NCBI RefSeq assembly: GCF_932526225.1
Contig: NC_064042.1
Span: 496,001-560,000, forward strand
DNA length: 64,000 bases
Source: Nematostella vectensis
Taxonomy: Eukaryota > Cnidaria > Anthozoa > Actiniaria > Edwardsiidae
Direction of reading: 5' to 3'
Below the pieces are notes generated by a model that was not told the DNA's origin, searched no databases, and worked only from the letters and a program-made list of their open reading frames with translations. The position numbers were made by a program, and so were the translations under genes. Below are positions 25,931-35,651 of this stretch, in pieces (position 1 is the stretch's first letter; every line of letters begins with the position of its first letter).

Positions 25931-27404
25931 ATGGCGTCTTTACGGATCCGACCTGTGCTTAGCCTTTCCCCACGAGTCGTCACAGGCGTTCGTGCCGTTT
26001 TCTTACGACAAGCTCCAGTTATCAATCGAAATCTGCTTGCATTTTACGCAAGTCAAGAACAACAAGACAAAAATTCTAAGAGACCTTGTTACGATGAAAA
26101 TGGCGGTGAAGTGACGTTAACGTGTTTAAAGGAACTTCTTTCGAAGGCAGATATTCAGCTTTTCGATGTTCGAAACCCCGAGGAATTACTCGAAACTGGC
26201 CAAATACCTGGAGCAGTTAATATCCCTCGTAAGTAAATTTGTTTTTAAGAATTCAGTCACTTTTATGCTGCTAAGCTAGCTCATTTATTTATTTTCTTAT
26301 ATATATATATATATATATATATATAAGCTCAATTTCGTTTAAAGAATCAAGGTGTAAAGATCTTATAGTTCACACTACCTTTCCTCCCCCATACTCAAGT
26401 GCCGAGACACTCGGTTCTATTCTACTCTCTAGCATATTAACACAGGAAACCCAGCAGCTTGTATAGGCCAACTCGCGCACCCTCGCGCACTCGGGCTTTT
26501 AGTCCAGCCAGACTGTCGAGCGCAAAGAGAGTCCAAAGTCTGGACAAAAAGCCCGAAACTGACTTTCAGAAGCTGCTAAGTGACAGCAAACTGGCTTTAT
26601 TGGTCTTGTTTCAGCTGTTGGGTAGCATCAATTTTTTTTGTAAAAACGAGAAAATAAAGTAAATTTGAACTTCAAATTTGTGAAATTTTTACTCTGAGGT
26701 CACAAAATTAAAGACTCGCAAAATGGGCCAAGAATAATTTTGCAAAAATAAAGGCCGCGAAAATAAAGGCAAATAAGGTATATAAAAACTACTAAGGTTT
26801 TAATGTTTTTATAATTCTCTTTCGCAGTTTCAGACATCACTGCAGCATTTAGTTTGCCTCCTGCAATTTTCGAACAGATCTACGATGTTCCAATGCCAAG
26901 CAAAACAGACAACAACATTGTATTTCACTGTAGAACTGGTGTAAGGGCCCAGAATGCCATAGACACCCTGAAAAACCTTGGTTTCAAAGGGTAAGAACAT
27001 TATGATATGATACAATAATATGATATCAAAAGAGTTGATAATGGGGATTTACTGGAAGTTGTATTATTATTTTGTTGTTAAATCACATTTATGTGTATTT
27101 CTTACTTTTTTTTTGTTGCAGGGGGGGGGGGGGGGGGGGGGGTGAGAAAAGATCATTCTTATCAAGCAACCCCAACCAAATATCCCCATGCCTGCCTGTT
27201 GTTTTTATATAGCTTTTCAATTCTGTCAATTATTGTTATTATTTCATTGTGTGTTGTCAACTTGAATGCGGTGTTTAAACAAGTCTACAGACTTAACAAG
27301 TATGAAACCAAGTTTTACTTTTCGTTTTTAGGACACATAATTACACCGGAGGGTGGGTAGAATGGCAAGAAGCAATGAAGAAAGACACAGAGTCAAATTC
27401 CTGA
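25931..27404 (+). CDS. Single-domain rhodanese (TSTD1-like), tandem copy 2
   Basis: Exons 25931-26228, 26828-26990, 27332-27404; 534 nt, 177 aa. The N-terminus MASLRIRPVLSLSPRVV has regular Arg residues, no acidic residues and hydrophobic positions between, so it looks like a mitochondrial targeting sequence (about residues 1-45). The rhodanese domain follows from about residue 60: VTLTCLKELLSK, IQLFDVRNPEELLETGQIPG, SDITAAFSLPPAIFEQIY, active-site loop VFHCRTGVR, then YTGGWVEWQEAMKK. Thus the catalytic Cys and the following Gly and Arg are present. An in-frame upstream ATG (25904) would add nine residues; I chose 25931 because it aligns with copy 3. It is most similar to copy 3, including the presequence, indicating a recent duplication. 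Intron 2 contains a 22-base poly-G run. Confidence 0.9.
26299..26325. repeat. (AT)n microsatellite
   Basis: Uninterrupted TATATA run in intron 1 of rhodanese copy 2. Confidence 0.85.
27121..27142. repeat. Poly-G tract (22 G)
   Basis: Uninterrupted G run in intron 2 of rhodanese copy 2, following a T-rich stretch and CA. Similar runs of G or C recur at about 16564-16578, 27957-27972, 30253-30277, 42728-42748, 61013-61027, 61918-61935 and 62249-62263. Confidence 0.95.
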
Positions 27405-28675
27405 CTCAGGATTATTAGTTTATTGATCTAAGATTTTTCTACCTTCTTCATGCATGGATATCCACACCTCTGCCTAATCCTTTAAAATTAAGGTGTTATT
27501 TGAAGTGTTTGTGTGGGTTGATTTAATGTAATGAGAATTATATTTTAAATTCTATATTTATATAATATTATTTGACAATCTTCAATAATCAAATAACTCA
27601 CTTTTTGGTGGTCAGGGAAAGTACACAGCCTGCTCCTTTGCTACACACCTGATGTGCCTGTAGTTTATTTATTTTATCATTTTCTATTTTTGGTAGCTGT
27701 AGGCCTCTGTTATTTATGTATACAGAAAACATATATTTTAATGTACAAAAAAACATGCAAACTACCGCTTCATCCCTAGAAGCTCGTTTCGTGGTTGCTC
27801 ACTCATAGATGAAAGCAGGCCAATAGCCAGAATTTTGACTTGGGTGGGGGGTTCGTTTACCCATTTAGCAGACCATTTCCTCTTAGATAGAGCTCTTCCT
27901 AGTACTCGTAGTGGTATTCAATTTTTCTTTATTAGAGCGAACCTTCCAGTCTTCTAGGGGGGGGGGGGGGGGTCTTGTTCTTGTTCCCACTTGGCTATGG
28001 AAATGGAAATATTATATATATAGATAAATTATATATATCACTACTGTAAATAATTTTTAAAGCACTAAATAAAGTATGTAGTTGCTGTCTAGCTGATCCG
28101 TTTGCCTAAGAAAGTATCGGAAAAAACTTCAGCTTCTGAAATAATTTAATAGTCATGTAAACTCATCTCTTCACTGCCTTTTATTGCATACATTATTATG
28201 TATGATAAAAAAAAATAAAATAAAAAAACATTCTAAAAAAATTCAGGCCAAGGTTGTTGCAACTTTGATCTATGCATTCAAATTTTGAATGCATAGATCT
28301 AGTAAGTTGCTGGTTTGGACCCCCAAAGAATGAAGGCGAAACAGATAAATGCGGTTCGTCACCGCGTTATACATACACTGGCTATCATGGTTATCACCCA
28401 TGTTGGAAATATGCGGTGCTCGCTCTAGTGGCAATTGTTTCAATTAAAAAAATATTTGGGAATCTTTAGAATGATTGAAATTTCAAAGACTCAGAACAAG
28501 GCATCACTCCGTCTGATTCAGCCACAACATATTTTATTTCACGCAAGTGTCACGCAAGGCATCAGCCTTGTTAGTGTGACGGAAATGGTCTCACGATGAC
28601 TAAGCAAAATTTGCCAGATTCCGTGACCTGTCAAGCTAGCAACCAATGAACAAAAAGAAGACTACGTGCCCCGAA
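27405..28675. other. Intergenic spacer between rhodanese copies 2 and 3
   Basis: No gene recognised. AATAAA at 28068-28073 could end copy 2, though it is about 660 nt after the stop. A degraded MITE-like segment with GCCAGAATTTTGACTTGGG and a poly-G run lies at about 27818-27975. Confidence 0.55.
28257..28312. repeat. Fold-back palindrome
   Basis: A 16-bp perfect palindromic core (GATCTATGCATTCAAA, one T, then its reverse complement), extended by imperfect outer arms GCAACTT / AAGTTGC. Could form a cruciform. Lies upstream of rhodanese copy 3. Confidence 0.75.
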
Positions 28676-28682
28676 TATAAAT
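28676..28682 (+). promoter_or_regulatory. TATA box of rhodanese copy 3
   Basis: TATAAAT about 108 nt before the ATG at 28790, with an ACCAATG box about 35 nt further upstream (near 28641). Spacing resembles copies 2 and 5. Confidence 0.5.
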
Positions 28683-28789
28683 TACTGGAATTGTGCTCGT
28701 TTCACGATAGAAAGCGGATTATTTTTTGTAGACAGCATCACAATTTTAGGTAGAGGACGCTAAGGATTTTTTCTTTTTATTCACTTGAA

Positions 28790-30888
28790 ATGGCGTCCTT
28801 ACGGATCCGAGCTGCGCTTAGCCTCTCCCCGCGAGTTGTCAGAGGCGTTTGTGCCGTGTTCTTACGACAAGCTCCAGTTATCAATCGAAATCTGCTTGCA
28901 TTTTACGCAAGTCAAGAACAACGAGATGAGGGCTGGAGTCGTTGTTACGAAGAAAATGGTGGCGAAGTAACGTTATCGTGTTTAAAGGAATTGCTTTCGA
29001 AGGAAGATATTCAGCTTTTCGATGTACGAGACCCCGAGGAATTACTCGAAACTGGCCAAATACCTGGAGCGGTGAATATTCCTCGTAAGTGAATCAATCT
29101 TTGTTATTTTCTGCTTATATAAAGAGACAATTTTATAAAAAGATTTGGCTAAAAACATCTAAAGGTTCTTTTATCAATATCGAAAGTACGTTTGACTTTT
29201 TTAATAAATTCTTGCTTCACAGCCCCTCCCGTGTAAGGGGCTAGTAATGTCAAGGCCAAATATTTCCTGTCTGACCCTATTATTTCTTTATAAGGATTGA
29301 AAAATGGTGTTAAGTTTCACCGAAAACACTTGTAGACTAGCTGTCATGTTTTTAAATAGAAAAGTTTTGTTCAAAATGTGCACGCGTACCCTTGGTACCA
29401 CAGGCTCGACCTTCGCTTGCGGCTCATTTTGACGGAGTGAAGCCGTGAGTGCACACAAAGAATGCAAACAATTTTCTCCATTGTTCGTCTCTTGTTCTGT
29501 TCTTTTTTTTGTTTTTTGTTTTGTTTTTGTTTTTGAAAGACATTGCGCAAAAGACAGGATTACCTTCAATAAATATCACCTCAATATTACGTCAATAATT
29601 AGTGACTTCCATTTCCAGGCCAGTACCCAGGGGGAGGGGGGGTGCGAACGCCAAAGGTCCACTTCCGGTTCTCAATAGACGTGCTATTTTTTTTGTAGAC
29701 AAAGCTATTAAGCATCTGCTAGATCACTCTGGTATGTAGCCAATCCGACAATAAACGTCCCATGGAGATACTGCAAATGCATGGTTAGATTTTTATCAGA
29801 GAAATCCCTTCCCCCTGGAAATATAAGGTCCACTTTTTCGGATTTTGCACCCCCTCCCAAAAAATAATCCTGGGTACGGGCCTTATTTCTTAGGGTCACA
29901 GAATAACCATTGTTGTTTCATGTGTTTCTCAGTCTCAGACATCACTTCAGCCTTCAGTTTACCACCAAACATATTCGAGCAGATCTACAACGTCCCCATG
30001 CCGACTAAAACAGACAACAACATCGTTTTCCATTGCAGAACTGGTAGAAGATCGCAACAAGCCATAGATACTCTGCAAAACATTGGTTACACTGGGTAAG
30101 AAAGCTTCAGCTAGAGTGTGTTTTATGTGTCCCTAGTGTTTTCCCATTGTGTCCCTAGTGTGTTCTTGGGTGTTCAATTTGCACCCTTCCCCCCCCCCCC
30201 CCTAAAAATGCCAGACTCAAAGACTCATACGAGCAAGTTGGTAAGAACTCCCGGGGGGGGGGGGGGGGGGGGGGGGGAAAGAAAAGAAAAGTAGACGGGG
30301 GTGTTCGACCTATCTTTTAGGGTATAAAATTCTTAGCAACTGCTATCTCTTAGGGTGTGTTTTAGGATTTTTTTTTTTCGATTCTGCTATCTTTGAGTGG
30401 TTTTCACGTCTGGGGAGGAGGATTTTTCCGATTCTGCTATCTTTTAGGGTGTCTTACGCTAAATGTTGGCCCAATCGCTTGAAACTAATTTTAAAATAAA
30501 CAACAAGTCAACTGATCAGTTAATACAGTCGACTTTATTGTCGGTAACATATCAATATATCCGTCAGCTGATCAAAACAAGCTTTGTTTTTTAATGCTAT
30601 CTCTCAGGGTTAAAATTCCTTCAACGACACCCAATGTGCTATCTTTTAGGGGTAAGAATTGTTGTTGACCACACCCTTAGTGCTATCCCTTAGGGAAAAT
30701 CATTTGCAATACTTTGTTTAATTTTTCTGCTCCAAAATAATCCTCTGGCCCTATTCCCGCTTCATGGTATTCTCCCTTCATCTCTAAATTGTTTGGGTTT
30801 CATTTTGGTTTCTAGGACACATAACTACACTGGCGGTTGGGTAGAATGGCAAGAAGCAATGATGAAAGACACAGAATCTGAATCCTGA
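28790..30888 (+). CDS. Single-domain rhodanese (TSTD1-like), tandem copy 3
   Basis: Exons 28790-29084, 29933-30095, 30816-30888; 531 nt, 176 aa. Starts MASLRIRAALSLSPRVVRG, a likely mitochondrial presequence almost identical to copy 2. The domain has IQLFDVRDPEELLETGQIPG, SDITSAFSLPPNIFEQIY, active-site loop VFHCRTGRRSQ and YTGGWVEWQEAMMK. The catalytic loop C-x-x-G-x-R is intact. The exon structure is the same as in the other copies (163-nt exon 2, phases 1 and 2). Its introns differ from those of copy 2: intron 1 has a MITE (29617-29883) and intron 2 has degenerate repeats and a 25-G run. So the coding parts are conserved while the introns have been rewritten. Confidence 0.9.
29617..29883. 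mobile_element. MITE in intron 1 of rhodanese copy 3
   Basis: Inverted ends GGCCAGTACCCAGG (left) and CCTGGGTACGGGCC (right), about 267 bp. The interior carries GGTGCGAACGCC near the left end and TGCACCCCCTCCC near the right. Related ends (CCTGGCTACGGGCC) occur at about 21827-21845 in intron 1 of copy 1, suggesting a dispersed family. No transposase. Confidence 0.6.
30300..30700. repeat. Degenerate tandem repeat with a GCTATCTTTTAGGG core
   Basis: Six to eight diverged units containing GCTATCTYTTAGGGT in intron 2 of rhodanese copy 3, preceded by a C tract (about 30188-30202) and a 25-G run (30253-30277). Confidence 0.65.
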
Positions 30889-31432
30889 GTCATGTAAATT
30901 GATATTTCTACCACTTAGACTATCCAAAAACAATGTTTCTTCTTTCGTACACAACTTTTATAGATAGAGTAAGGCAGGAGGACTTGATGGTGATTATATT
31001 TATTTATTCAATGTGAAATGTACAAAATAGAAAATATTTAAGCAAATGTAGAGCTGGTAATCTACATTGGCTACCTTAAAATATTAGTTTTGTGAAAATT
31101 AGGAACAGTTTTCCCAATATTGTAATGACTTTTATCATATTGAGTTCTTGCTTTTTTGTTGTGTCATGCGTGAATCAATTAAACGCGTCATGTAATTTGA
31201 AGAAAAAAACGCGTTCTTCATGGCTAAATTATACATTGTCATAAGATATTGTTACAGGAATGTGAAAATTATCATTACTGGATGCATTATTAGGTAATCT
31301 AAAAAAATATTGTAGCAAAGGCGTTTTCATCATATTAAATGATTTCTTGAACTGCGTCCTAATGGTTTCTTCTTGTAACCTTGGCCTCCTGCCCCCAAAC
31401 TACCACATTGCATGACTGACTACAGCTAATGA
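30889..31432. other. Intergenic spacer between rhodanese copies 3 and 4
   Basis: AT-rich, no gene or clear element recognised. A putative promoter for copy 4 begins at 31433. Confidence 0.55.
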
Positions 31433-31456
31433 ACCAATCAGATTATTGTGACGTCA
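31433..31456 (+). promoter_or_regulatory. CCAAT plus palindromic CRE upstream of rhodanese copy 4
   Basis: ACCAATCAGATT (31433-31444) is followed by the perfect CRE palindrome TGACGTCA (31449-31456). The same CCAAT-CRE pair with the same order and nearly the same spacing lies before copy 5 (35469-35492), so it is conserved between duplicates. A CREB/ATF plus NF-Y type control is inferred. Confidence 0.6.
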
Positions 31457-31727
31457 TGACGAGTGAGGCATTCGATGCGTTACGGATGCAGTGCTGCTGA
31501 GGTAAAAGAATACACACGACTTGGGAATTGCAGAATTGTTTAAAAAACAATTCCTTATCGACGGTAGGGTGAATTATCTTACGATTTGAGACGTTTTGAA
31601 AGTTATGAAAAAATTTTGAACTGATCAGTTTTAATGTACGCGTGATTTTAATATTGATACATGAACATGCATATTTACAACAATGTATTCAGATCCTTAT
31701 TCGCTTTGCTTTTAGTTCTAGGGAGCC

Positions 31728-33584
31728 ATGGAGGGAGAATCATCCGAGCCGTGTTACAACGACACTCCTGGACGGGTAACTATATGTTGCTTGAAAAAGC
31801 TTATTTCTGAGAAAAACATCCAACTCTTTGATGTGAGAAGCCGAGAAGAGATCATGCAGTCTGGCGAGATTCCCATGGCTGTGAATATCCCACGTGAGTG
31901 TTCAGAGAAAACTCTGCAGTTCTAATAATCCACTTGAGGCGAAATTCCACAGGGAGCTCACCTCTACGGTTTAAATAAAGTTAGAGTTTTTTCTTAGGTT
32001 TTATGCGCTGTTGTCACGCTGACGTCACTCTTTAAAACCACTTCCGCTCATTTCACATCCGTCCACCGCTGCTCGAGAGCCTAGCGACAGAAACTTTAGC
32101 GAGAGTTTCATTCCTTGTCTCTTTTACTAGGTATGTCGTGACACGGAAGCTATTTTGCAGTCGAGACGGCCGTTAGACCGCAATGAGAGAGCGCCAAAAA
32201 GCACTGGGCGCCGAAAAAGTAGACAAGAGATACAAACACACGCACTAATAATCATAAACCACGCCAAAGCCAAAGAAACAACTCATTTATTCAATCCGTA
32301 GAGGTGAAAATAGTTCCAGTACCGCGCAAGAAAACCCACCCTGGTCACATTTTACCAGAAACTGTAATATTTGCAGGAGAAAAAAACAGCTGTTAAGTCT
32401 GCGTTTTACTCGTAGATTTAACGATACCATTTTGCCGCCACAACAGCCACCGCGATATCGTTCTGGCCGCGTTTTTTACCGCGGAACCTGCGCCGGCTGC
32501 AAATAGAGCCTACATCAGCGAACACCCTCACACCTATAGACTGTGTTACGTGTTTCGCGCGCCTGTAACCTAATTCTTTCATTTTTCCTTCCCCCCAGGC
32601 CGGCATAGCCTCTTCTCCTTTAGCCCCCAGCCTTTTGCGCTTATTCATTTTTGTGAATGGGTAAAAGAAATGACGATTCATGAAGCTTTTGCGAATCCTA
32701 TCAGACGTCTCCAAGAATATGTTCTTTTTTTCACGCGCAGAAGGTGTTTCAGTATGCGCAGAATATAAAGATAACCTGGCTCCAACCATGTCAATCAAAC
32801 AGTATTTCACTTTCGCAGTTTATCAAATACATGCTAAATTTATTTTGAAATGATGCCATGTTTATTTGAGGTAACTTATCCCTCGGATATTCTTGGAATA
32901 ATCTCACTTTACGATCATACTTGTCAGTGTGATTATCAGCTGATACACCCTTAGCCAATCAGGGCCCGCTAAGCGTTAATAAACTTTTAGTATTCCGGCA
33001 ATTGGTGTTATTTGCTCTATTTTGATATATTTCTATACTATATTTCTCATTAGTCATGTCTAATTTTGCAGTTTCTGACATCGCGTCTGCGTTCAGCCTG
33101 ACACCTGAGAAATTTGAACAGACCTACCGCGTACCGATGCCAAAGAAAACAGACAATAATATTGTTATTCATTGTCGATCGGGTAGACGTGCAGAAAGAG
33201 CTATGGAAATATTGAGAGAGCATGGATTTACTGGGTAAGAACTGTCAAGATGCTGAACTCAATGCGAATACCGTCACTTTCCTTGAACTTTGTTTGACTC
33301 TCTAGGGGTGGGGAGGATAAGTGGAAATAGCAACGTAACTCTTCCTTTAACTCCTCTTATTGTCCACGAATTGATTGAGTGCAAATGGAACTGATTGTAA
33401 TAGAAAAAATATGTAGCTACTCCGTCGTTTATGAGATAGAGTAGCAGAAAGAACCACACCACTTTCACCACCACCTACTTCTAGCTGCTTTTTTTCCAGA
33501 ACCCATAACTTCACAGGTGGTTGGACAGAATGGCAAGAAGCGATGAAGAAAAGCGCAGAAATGGCTCTCTCCACTGTGTCGTAG
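31728..33584 (+). CDS. Single-domain rhodanese (TSTD1-like), tandem copy 4, no presequence
   Basis: Exons 31728-31893, 33072-33234, 33500-33584; 414 nt, 137 aa. The protein starts MEGESSEPCYNDTPG and goes straight into the domain: VTICCLKKLISE, IQLFDVRSREEIMQSGEIP, SDIASAFSLTPEKFEQTY, active loop VIHCRSGRRAE, then FTGGWTEWQEAMKK and a longer tail (SAEMALSTVS). The C-x-x-G-x-R loop is intact. It lacks the Arg-rich leader of copies 2, 3 and 5, so it is probably cytosolic, like mammalian TSTD1 (about 115 aa). TTTTAG at 31710-31715 just before the ATG could be an acceptor from an upstream non-coding exon. The putative CCAAT-CRE promoter sits about 275 nt upstream. AATAAA at 33612-33617 follows the stop closely. 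Confidence 0.88.
31959..32306. mobile_element. Possible MITE in intron 1 of rhodanese copy 4
   Basis: Inverted CACCTCTACGG (31959-31969) and CCGTAGAGGTG (32296-32306). GC content inside is higher than in the flanks. No target duplication found, so this is tentative. A 130-codon - strand frame further on (32418-32810) has no recognisable domain. Confidence 0.4.
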
Positions 33585-33611
33585 TCATATAAATGGAGGG
33601 CAAGAGAGCTG

Positions 33612-33617
33612 AATAAA
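33612..33617 (+). terminator. Poly(A) signal of rhodanese copy 4
   Basis: AATAAA 27 nt after the TAG stop of copy 4, in AT-rich sequence. Confidence 0.7.
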
Positions 33618-34222
33618 AACAATTAATGAAAACAATTTAAAAAATAATAAAATTAAGGCGATTTCTTTTTCCCGTTTTACCCCTTCAGAACCCTGCTCTT
33701 TAACATACCGTAAACTTTTAATGATATCGTGCTCGCCGGCACCTGCTGAGTTTTCAAATATGCCCCTCCCAATGTTCCGTATGCCTTGTGCTCAAAGGAA
33801 GATGGCTTCCACGACCAGGTTTCTCCCGATTGGCCCGGACATACGATAAATGATATAAAGATTAAGCCTTGAAAAACATTTGGAGAAAACCTGTTGAAAA
33901 TTTAGCCTCGCAAGATTACAAATCATATTGATCGATGCCTAATAGAATCAAGGATTATTCTAAAGCCCTATTATCTATCTAAAAGTCGCCTCAGATGTAC
34001 CCTTACCACGGCTCAATTCCAGCGCCTTCTACACATGCGCAGTGGGGTAGTTAGAGGGAGGGATAAGAATGACCTCACTCTCCTTGACATGCCCTACGTC
34101 ATCACACCATGGCAGGGCGTGGCAAATATCGGGGTCATTTAGTATCTATCAATCGCAATAGTGTTTCTAAGAAACATAAGCATATAGGGGATCAATTACT
34201 AAATTTTCCATTCCCGTTTGTC

Positions 34223-34319
34223 TAGCCTGCGTAGCGACCCAAGGAGAGGGACTGGAGGAAAGGCGACGAGGGAAGAAAAAGCGAGCGTGCGGCCTCCTCT
34301 TGAGCCGCTACGCAGGCTA
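34223..34319. mobile_element. Small MITE (97 bp)
   Basis: Perfect 14-bp terminal inverted repeats TAGCCTGCGTAGCG (34223-34236) and CGCTACGCAGGCTA (34306-34319). GC-rich interior. TA at each outer edge may be part of the target site. Too short to code for a transposase. Confidence 0.7.
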
Positions 34320-34351
34320 ATGTTTGTCCGACCTTGTTTACGCACCCAACC

Positions 34352-34811
34352 TTCCCGGGAACTTTTAGGGGAAGATTGTCGTACCTCTATACATAACATG
34401 CCCATGCCCCTAAGACAGCCTTCCCCCTTCCCCGGGAACTTATAGGGGAAGATTGTCGTACCTCTATACATAACATGCCCATGCCCCTAAGACAGCCTTC
34501 CCCGGGAACTTTTAGGGGAAGATTGTCGTACCTCTATACATAACATGCCCATGCCCCTAAGACAGCCTTCCCCCTTCCCTGGGAACTTATAGGGGAAGAT
34601 TGTCGTACCTCTATACATAACATCCCCATGCCCCTTAGACAGCCTTCCATCTTTCTTATTTGCCTTATGCATAGGGGAAGATTGTCGTACCTCTATACAT
34701 AACATGTCCATGACCCTAAAGACAGCCTTCCCCCTTCCCCGGGAACTTATAGGGGACGATTGTCGTACCTCTATACATAACATGCCCATGCCCCTTAGAC
34801 AGCCTTCCATC
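34352..34811. repeat. 70-82-bp tandem repeat, six copies
   Basis: Units start with GAAGATTGTCGTACCTCTAT at 34371, 34448, 34518, 34595 and 34677, and with a G-to-C variant at 34755. Each continues with ACATAACATGCCCATGCCCC and AGACAGCCTTCC. Lengths vary with the GGGAACTTATAGG linker. Confidence 0.9.
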
Positions 34812-35468
34812 TTTCTTATTTGCTTTATGCATGCTCATTGTCATTTCATTTTCTGGCCCATGTCTCCCTGTGGCAAGTTTTGGAGGTGAAAGGGTGGATC
34901 ACCCAAGGATAAGGATGATGATGGTGTACTTTTTCGTCGCTAGACACAACTCAAAGCAGTAGCGTGGTCTATAACACTTAAATGGCATGTTAAGTTGATA
35001 TCTTTGTTGATATATTCCAGACAAATGTCGATTTGAAGGGGTAATGATTTAGCTTTTTACGTGTGTTTTTTTTTTGTGTGATTCTATTCTTAGATTTCCT
35101 TTTATCCTTACATTTATAGCAAAAGCTTTAACGTTGACCTACATTCAGATCTAGTTTTTTTGATTGTCATTTCTGTTGCAAGCGCAATCTCTTTATTGAA
35201 AAATTCAATTCAGGTAAAAGCCAGTCACTGGAATGGGGAAATTAAAGTATCGACACTGTGTGAAACAATAACGAAAGAAAACAATGCTTTAGAACTTAGG
35301 AGATGTATACCCTTTTTAATAAAAAATAGAAAGTCAACACTTTTTTGTTAAGTCTACTTAGCTGGCTAGACTTTGGCGTGGTACTGTATTTATAGGTTAT
35401 CTTGATCAGAATGATTTTTACAAATCTGACAACTAAGAACTAAATTGCGTGACAATCTTCAGCAAAGG

Positions 35469-35545
35469 ACCAATCAGATTGTGTTTACGTCATTGTAGGT
35501 CGAGGTTTGGGATTACGTTACAGATGCGGGAGTGGATGTATAAAG
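35469..35545 (+). promoter_or_regulatory. CCAAT, CRE-like and TATA elements of rhodanese copy 5
   Basis: ACCAATCAGATT (35469-35480), TTACGTCA (35485-35492) and TATAAAG (35539-35545), the last about 107 nt before the ATG. The first two match the copy 4 promoter in sequence and order. Confidence 0.6.
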
Positions 35546-35651
35546 ACTTGGACGTGACCAGTGAATTTTAGAATTGTTTATATCAACTGATAAACGGTAC
35601 GATTTGAAAATTAGTTTTTACACATTGTGATTCAAGGGGATTTTTGAGCAA

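Larger units (their letters stand above)
33618..35468. other. Intergenic spacer between rhodanese copies 4 and 5
   Basis: No gene recognised. Contains a small MITE (34223-34319) and a ~77-bp tandem repeat (34352-34811), listed separately. Open frames over the tandem repeat are repeat artefacts. Confidence 0.6.

Noticed and set aside
32418-32810. 130-codon - strand frame in intron 1 of rhodanese copy 4
   Set aside because: No recognisable domain or splice partner; it lies next to a tentative MITE and may be element-derived.
34199-34810. - strand frames with MYRGTTIF / GMGMLCIEVRQSSP repeats
   Set aside because: They follow the 70-82-bp tandem repeat and start and stop with it; no independent evidence of coding.
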